Of a DNA stretch of 64,000 nucleotides, positions 57,445 to 64,000 are shown piece by piece (position 1 is the first letter of the stretch; every line of letters begins with the position of its first letter). The position numbers were made by a program, and so were the translations under genes. A model generated the notes under the pieces. That model was not told where the DNA came from. It did no database searches and worked only from the letters and a program-made list of their open reading frames with translations. This DNA is from Hybos culiciformis (taxonomy: Eukaryota; Arthropoda; Insecta; Diptera; Hybotidae): contig OZ023274.1 in the NCBI GenBank assembly GCA_964007475.1, positions 31,775,827-31,839,826 of the forward strand. The letters are read 5' to 3'.

Positions 57445-58969
57445 TTGGAACGTAGTTCCTTATCAGACGCTCTTGTGGAAAAATTTATTAAAAATTTGAA
57501 AACTAAGTGTCGCTAACATATGATAAACAAAAAAAAAAAGTTAAAAAAAATTATTTTTTTTTTGTTGAAATTTTGAATTTTTTAAAAATTATTTAAATTC
57601 ACTATTGAATTTGAATGTTAAATTTAATTTAAATTTAATATTTATTTTTTTTTAATATAAAACAAAACAAAATAAATTTTCTTATTATTATACGATAATT
57701 TTTTATTTTTTAAATAAAAAAAAATAAACTCCCGTCGCTTAAAGCTTTTGTTTTTTGATATTTTTTGATAGACCAATTGGAAGTTTGAAATTGGATATTT
57801 GTTTCGCTTTTTGTTGTTGTCTTGTCGCTTAGTGCAAAACAGTGGTTGACTTTAGTATGCTACAATGAAAATTTATTAAAATGCATACAGATTGATTGGG
57901 CATACACCGTCATAGGAATGAAATGAGAACTAACTTAGAAACTGAATTTTTTCATACAGAAAAAAACTAACTAATAGCCTTTCCAAACTTATTTTCTTAT
58001 AATCTTATGATACATTAAAGAAACCCGTTCGTGCTATAAAATAAATTTAGGTATTTAAATATTTTTTAGTTATTTTAATAAATATTGTGTTCTTTGGTTT
58101 GCATTAATAATTAATGGAAATAAAACAAAAAAAATAGTAAACATCCAATGAAATTTATAAAATTAAAATCCAAAATTCTATCTATAATTCCGATGTTTCA
58201 CATCTATCAAACGTCCTCTTGTGTTTTTTATTGAACTTTGTATGAAAATTGATAAACTTTATTAAATTTTATTTCAATTTATAAAATATTTAGAAAATAT
58301 TAATTTTTTATTATTAATAAAATAATAAAATTTAGATTTTCATACTAATTTCAATTTAAATAAAAATCTTGTATAATTTTGTCAGTATTATTTTGCCAAT
58401 ATAAAAGCGCTATTCGGTACCAAGGCAAGTCAAGTCGTCTGCAGGCGTTAGATATTTCTATACTTTGCCATTTTGCCTATGATATTTGTTTTTTTTGTGT
58501 TGCAAGCAACAAAAACAAAAAATTAAAATTTATAAGTAAATTAATGATACCTGGTACCGAGATATCGTTATGAAAATTAGGAGGTGAGTGAGATGAAATG
58601 ACTCATTTTTCACAAAAAATGACTGGTGAGATGATTCGATTTAAATGTCATTTTACTCACTTAAAATTATTTGTGTGAGATTTCAAAATATTTTTTTATT
58701 TTTTTTTATATTTTTTTTTGTATTTTTTTTATTTTTTTTTTTATGTATAATAAATGACACATATAATATAATTTCGAAATATTTTGGAGACCCACTCATC
58801 TCACTTTTTTTCGGAAAAGGTGGAATCATTTGGCGAGATTCTTTCATTTAACCCACTGAATCACTTAATAACGAAATCTCGGTACTGTTAATTTTTTTAA
58901 AGTTTAAATAAACTCAATTTGAATTAATTAAAATGAAAATTACTCATACGCAAAGGAACTACGTTCCAA
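57445..58969. mobile_element. 1.5-kb insertion in R1 with 17-bp inverted tips
   Basis: TTGGAACGTAGTTCCTT at 57445-57461 is the exact inverse of 58953-58969. R1 minisatellite sequence is on both sides (CCACGTTAAT before; ATTTCTTTCTTTTAGAGATA after, near 59009). Because the tip core is itself nearly palindromic and both tips are followed by a CTCTTGTG string in the same direction, a direct-repeat arrangement reaching to about 58995 is also possible. No transposase is visible; the 64-codon frame at 58379-58573 is unrecognised. Confidence 0.55.
58554..58885. mobile_element. 332-bp short inverted-repeat element nested in the 1.5-kb insertion
   Basis: GTACCGAGATATCGTTAT at the left pairs with the inverse ATAACGAAATCTCGGTAC at the right, one mismatch in 18. 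GTGAGTGAGATGA-type strings and their inverses lie inside, around a long T run. No coding capacity and no clear target duplication. Confidence 0.65.
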
Positions 58970-59032
58970 TCGGGTGTCCCATGACAGCTCTTGTGTTTTT
59001 TTTTATTTTATTTCTTTCTTTTAGAGATAAAT

Positions 59033-59433
59033 GCTTAGTATGCTGACACAAAAAAAGTAGTACGCTGTGGAAAAAAACGAGATTTTTCATATAAATTTTT
59101 TCTGCTGAAAAATGTTTGAAAATTTTTTTTTTTAGTTTTTGCTTTGTAGTTCGCCGATAAAAAAAAAAATTGTTTACTGGGTGACAAAAAATCTATTTTG
59201 CAGCTGCTTTTTTGCAAATATTTTTCTACCCAGGAATATAAATGATTGCAAAAACTTGACATTACAAAAAAAAGTTTGTTTGATTTGTTTATTATTGGGT
59301 TAGAAGAATAATAAAAAATTAATAAAAATAATCAGATGCTTGTGTCAAATAGTTGTCAAAATTTATCAAACATTTTTCAGATATTTTTCAGTGATATTTT
59401 TTGCAACCTTTCTTTTTTCACAGCCTACTAAGC
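59033..59433. mobile_element. 401-bp short inverted-repeat element in R1
   Basis: GCTTAGTATGCTG at the left and the inverse of GCTTAGTAGGCTG at the right form the tips. R1 sequence flanks it (TTTTAGAGATAAA before; AAAAGGAAAAAAGAGAAAT after, matching 54890-54908). Target duplication is unclear because the site is an A run. Confidence 0.6.
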
Positions 59434-59690
59434 CAAAAGGAAAAAAGAGAAATATTGTGAGTGTAAGTGATATTATTTTTGTTTATAGTATTACGCAGTT
59501 CAAAATGAAGAATGTAAATACAATATAGAGAAATGTAAATACAATTTACATCACAGGGAAATGTAAATACAATTTACATTTCCCTATAATTGGATGTGTA
59601 TTGATGCATGTAATGGACCATTTACCGAGCTAAATTTGCGAATGTAAATACAACTTACCGAAGACATACACATTAAAATTATTTTAAACG
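59434..59690 (+). repeat. R1 repeat copy E: middle segment only
   Basis: It matches 54890-55120 nearly base for base: GTTTATAGTATTACGCAG, AAATACAATTTACAT repeats, GTGTATTGATGCATG and AAATACAACTTACCG. It ends at CACATTAA where the next hairpin would start, so the array is cut off here. Confidence 0.85.
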
Positions 59691-59848
59691 CCAACATAAG
59701 TTTTGACGATGAAAAGAAGAAATAAAAACAAAAAATAATAATACGAAGATGTGTTTCTAAATTTTGTAATCGATTTGGTAAATGGCCCATGAAATGTATC
59801 TTTAATATAATTTTTCATGCTTTAATAAATGGTTAATTTTCAACAATT

Positions 59849-60577
59849 GTAGATTAATTACACAATTGGGATGGTCTAAAAATTATTTTAGATTTTACCT
59901 CAATATTTTTGAATACTTATATTTTTAAAAGTTTGAACATTCCAAATGTTAATTAAAAAATCTCCGTTTCTACTCTTATTTTATTTCAGTAAATTAGTTT
60001 ATCCACAATTTTGTATTAGTTTTGATCATTGGAAAATAATAAAAATTCGAAGGAGAAAAATTATTGAATCATCCCATCATCTTTAACCATGTAAATAATT
60101 TTGCACTTCCAATATTCTATTATTATGGAAATATTCGTCGCTATTATCCTATTACAATTTATGTTATTGAATTTATTACCATATTTTCGATATTACAAAG
60201 TCACTTTAAATGTATGTAGATTAATTACACAATTGGGATGGTCTAAAAATTATTTTAGATTTTACCTCATATTTTTGAATACTTATATTTTTAAAAGTTT
60301 GAATATTCCAAATGTTAATTAAAAAATCTCCGTTTCTACTCTTATTTTATTTCAGTAAATTAGTTTATCCACAATTTTGTATTAGTTTTGATCATTGGAA
60401 ATAATAAAAATTCGAAAGAGAAAAATTATTGAATCATCCCATCATCTTTAACAATGTAAATAATTTTCCACTTCCAATATTCTATTATTATGGAAATATT
60501 CGTCGCTATTATCCTATTACAATTTATGTTATTGAATTTATTACCATATTTTCGGTATTACAAAGTCACTTTAAATT
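59849..60577. repeat. Tandem duplication, two copies of about 367 bp
   Basis: AGATTAATTACACAATTGGG starts at 59851 and again at 60218, and similarity runs to the end of both units with only a handful of differences (for example AACCATG versus AACAATG and TTTTGCAC versus TTTTCCAC). The duplicated sequence looks like single-copy AT-rich DNA. A 73-codon plus-strand frame (60101-60322) spans the junction and is a by-product. Confidence 0.9.
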
Positions 60578-63500
60578 TACAACAACAATCCAATAAGATG
60601 CAGTTTAAATAAGCTTAGCTCTATTAAAAATAATTCATTACATTAAATGATATGAGGCGATAATCACTTTCAAATAATAACTTTTTCAAATCCTTTGATG
60701 TTATATCTAATAAAATTACATTTAAGTCAAATTTTCGACTGTACGATATATATACCCACACATTTTCGCTATAATTCCAAATTATTTTGAAAATTGAACT
60801 AATTCGCGAATTCATCATGAGTAAAATATTAACAGTATGTTTGAATAAAAAATATTTCATAAAAAAAGTAAAAGATGAAGTTTTTATTTCTTTTGAAATC
60901 TGAAAGTATACACCTATAAAAAAAAATTACAGAAATTTAATTAGCGTATTTCATAAATCATAAGTACGCCTGGTGGTAAAAAATGAAATTCAACTTCAAC
61001 TATGAGTGAATTGCATAACAAAGATGAGTTTAAAAAAAAAAAAAAAAAAAACAATGAAAAATAATCAAATTATTTTAATTAGAGTTATATTATGTAAGCA
61101 ACAAGAGCAAGAAAACTAAGGTATGTTTTCAATTTTAATTGACCATTACATTATGTGTCATAACATTATGAATTAATTATGTAGTAGATTTAAGTTAAAT
61201 AAATCTTATTTTTATTTTGAACAATATTTTGTAATTTAGATTTTTTATTTTTACTAAATTTTTCTTAATCTTCTTGCTAACTTTTCCTTAAAATAAAATT
61301 CAAAATATTTTCAGGATGTTATCAAATTTTAGAAATAACATTAATTTATTATTATCATCATTATGAATAATAAGGAAATAATGAAGTAATGATGTTAAAA
61401 CGATTATTATTGAGTGCGTGATTTCATAAAAAGAGTGTGTATTAATCAAAGCTTCAAGCAAAAAAAAAACCATGTAAATAGTTGTAGGTGAAAAATTGGT
61501 ATCTGTCATTGTCAGTCATAGTTGAATATTAATATCAACAATAATAATCAAAACCTATTATGTTCACCATCATCATAACTCACATAGTAATGTATTTTTA
61601 TTTTAATATTACGCAATATTTAAAGAAATATAAAATATATACATATGTACATAAAGTTAATCAATTATAGAAAATTAAATTTTTGAAAAATTTTGATTTA
61701 GTGTTCTTTTGTAAATGAAGAAAAATGTTGATGGATGAAGAGTTTTTTCTTTTCACATAGTATCTTTTGTGTACACAAAAAAAGTAGAAAAAAATTCCAA
61801 TTGATTATGAGATAATTAAATTAAAAATACATACTTCTTTTTATGTTGAAAAAGACAAAAAAAAAGGGAGATTAACTGGAAACTCAACTAACGTGTAAAA
61901 GAAGTGGTTTTGTCTTGGTACCGGACATAATAAAATGTTACAAAACTGTTCGGTACAAAAATTCAGCATATCATACAAACGGTCTACAGTTACTGTTCCT
62001 ACTTTTATCCAATATTATGACGGGTTTTCACACCATAAATTAAATAAATTTTCTATACAACTCAAAATCGTGCTGATAACTTATGTATGCTAATATAAAT
62101 AATATAGAAATAGATTATATGATTCAGGATTTAATCCGATCATAAGTAATATTTTAAGAAACACGTGAGTTTATTTAAATGAAATTGGATGGAGCCTTAA
62201 TAATTATTGTATTAGAATTTGAATTATATATTCCAATACATTAACTTATTTGAAAATTTTAACTATGACATTGAATTCCTCCAAGTGCAAGGATGCGTAC
62301 AATATCGAATTTTAATTTTGATTTGATAAAAAACGAAAATATTTTTGTTTATTTTGAATGTTTTCATTAATAACTCACTCACTGATACAGTATATACATA
62401 AGAATAACTTGTTATATTAAAAGATTTTTCAATTCCATAATAAACATTATAAACAAAGTTAAAGTCAAGGTGAATTAATAAGCATGAAAAACGTGATCAT
62501 TGAAATATAACTACTTTTGAAGTTGAAAAAAAAAAATCTATTTTGATATTTTAAATGTCATGATCCATCACATAAGATTAATTTGTTTAAAGTTAAATGA
62601 CTTTCAGGATTGTCTAAAAATTATGTAAAAATGGAAATAAGACATTCACCCTAAACCATATAAGGATTACAAGTTTAACTTTTTCTATTTTTTTTTCGGA
62701 AACTCATTTTAGTGAAGATTTGAAAAATATCTATTTGTTATGCTTATCCCAAAACCTAACATATAAAATGGATTTTACAAACTTCAAAATTTGACCTTGT
62801 ATTTAATGTTTAGCAATAGGATGAATGTAATGAAAAAGTTTTGTTTAACATTTGTTTCATCAAATCATCTTAATCTTTTTTAATATATTAGTTTTTAATA
62901 ATTTTTTCTTAAATGATTAAGAATAAAATTATTTTTTCAAACAATTATTTCGTAATTTTTAATAGAAATAAATTAAAAGAATTTGTATAATTGTTTTTAA
63001 TTAGCATAATTATTCTTCTTTATATTTTATCGATTATCGTAAGAATAATAAAATTATTTTTATTCTTGTACTATAATTAGAAATAAATGATAGATTCGAG
63101 TTGCAATTAACGTCTAGATAAATGTACACAGTTCAACAAAAATTTAGTGGAAATTTTGTCCAACTTTTTTTCGACATAATTTATTATTTGAAAATTATTA
63201 GTGATAAATAATTGTTTAACTTCAATTGATTCAACATCTTATTATGTATGTACAAATAAAATATTTGTGAAATATATTTAAATAATAGATTACCTACTTT
63301 TTGATTAAAGTGATTGGAAAATTAATTGTTCTAATTAATTTTAAATTCTGAAAATAAGAAAACTTGTGATTAAATATTCAAATCAAACACGAATAAATTA
63401 TTAATGCTATTAGGAATTTCTAATTAGTTACTTCGATTTTTCAAATGCTTGAAGCTTTGATAATTAATATGAATAAGAGACATAAGAAACAAATTATTGA

Positions 63501-64000
63501 GAAAATTTATTGATAGAAAAAAATTCTTTCGATTATTATCAACATAATGTTTCATTTATTTTTTTAGAATAATTTATTATTATCAACTATACGGATTTGT
63601 TATCAACAGTGCGTGATGTCAATAATTTTAATTGAAATATTTTTTTATAAGAATTCAAACAATTTATTAATAATACTTATATTTTTTAAATCAAGAAAAT
63701 AAATATGATATTTTTGTAGTAAAATATTAAATAAAATCGAGTTAAGAATAATAGAAGAATTATTGGTACGAAGTTCATTATATAGTTCACTTAAGTACGG
63801 TCCTTTCGCTCGTCTACCATAACCAAAAGACTTCTCCAAGAAAATTACAAAGCTGTGATTCTAATCATCTTTATTTATTTCGAATTTGTATGCGAACTAG
63901 AATATTATTAAAATCTTACTTAAATATGTTTAAATTCCTCTGAACTTATTTAAACTGTAGTAAAACGAAAGCAAAAACAAGAATCAATTTTGATTTTCCA
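60578..64000. other. AT-rich spacer to the window end
   Basis: No gene or repeat is supported. A minus-strand frame at 63839-63645 opens with MEKSFGYGRRAKGPYLSEL, a stretch less AT-driven than its surroundings, but continues as low-complexity residues; I could not find splice signals that would make it an exon. Confidence 0.4.

Noticed and set aside
58379..58573. 64-codon frame in the 1.5-kb insertion
   Set aside because: No family recognised and the frame is short; kept only as part of the insertion.
60101..60322. 73-codon hydrophobic frame
   Set aside because: It spans the junction of the tandem duplication and exists only because the two units abut.
63645..63839. Frame beginning MEKSFGYGRRAKGPYLSEL
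   Set aside because: The start looks protein-like but it soon turns into AT-driven residues; no donor or acceptor gives a believable exon.
1..64000. CRISPR arrays, rRNA genes, bacterial-type operons or viral genomes
   Set aside because: No spaced identical repeats of CRISPR type, no rRNA-like conserved blocks and no gene-dense blocks are present; the minisatellites have no unique spacers.

Overview
The window is about four-fifths A+T and full of homopolymer runs and decayed repeats. It carries insect-type mobile elements: a LOA-like LINE, a Tc1/mariner relic, several hAT-type and TTAA-flanked short elements, and a two-gene CACTA-like transposon with short GT-AG introns. The most economical reading is an intergenic or intronic stretch of an insect chromosome. 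Diptera fits the asparagine-rich microsatellite exon and the TATGTA-rich spacers, but other insect orders cannot be excluded. No rRNA, tRNA, CRISPR or bacterial-type operon is visible.

Layout. 0-3 kb: one likely host exon on the minus strand (2104-2425), the start of a secreted, asparagine-rich protein with a good splice donor; the rest of that gene would lie to the left. 3.3-4.6 kb: a decayed coding-like stretch and a hAT-type short element with a clean 8-bp target duplication. 5.2-13.0 kb: a nested stack. A long-hairpin plus 61-bp-minisatellite repeat, called R1 here, is split by a 6.7-kb transposon (5889-12603) and also by a 219-bp foldback element (12798-13016). 14.0-14.8 and 18.65-19.23 kb: two more short elements. 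About 19.2-40 kb is nearly featureless AT-rich sequence. 40-44.3 kb: three TTAA-flanked elements (two of them back to back) and small hairpins. 45.65-47.1 kb: a GC-richer LINE fragment with an endonuclease domain but no reverse transcriptase. 50.5-50.9 kb: an internally deleted mariner-like element. 53.5-59.7 kb: a broken R1 array hit by at least five other insertions. 59.85-60.58 kb: a recent 367-bp tandem duplication. 60.6-64 kb: nothing recognisable.

The highlight is the 6.7-kb transposon. It has CACTG...CAGTG ends, a TA target duplication that can be checked against empty copies of R1 in the same window, and dense GCGTT/AACGC motifs near both ends. It has two intact genes: an 848-residue zinc-finger/DDE-like transposase and a four-exon gene that splices without error into 530 codons and starts with a SAM-like region. 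A TATA box and a leader exon precede the transposase. A splice donor sits 17 bp before the transposase ATG and an acceptor 17 bp after its stop, so the whole transposase reading frame lies inside a possible first intron of the second gene. One transcript could therefore make either protein, much as plant En/Spm makes TnpA and TnpD. The splicing is inferred from sequence and has not been tested.
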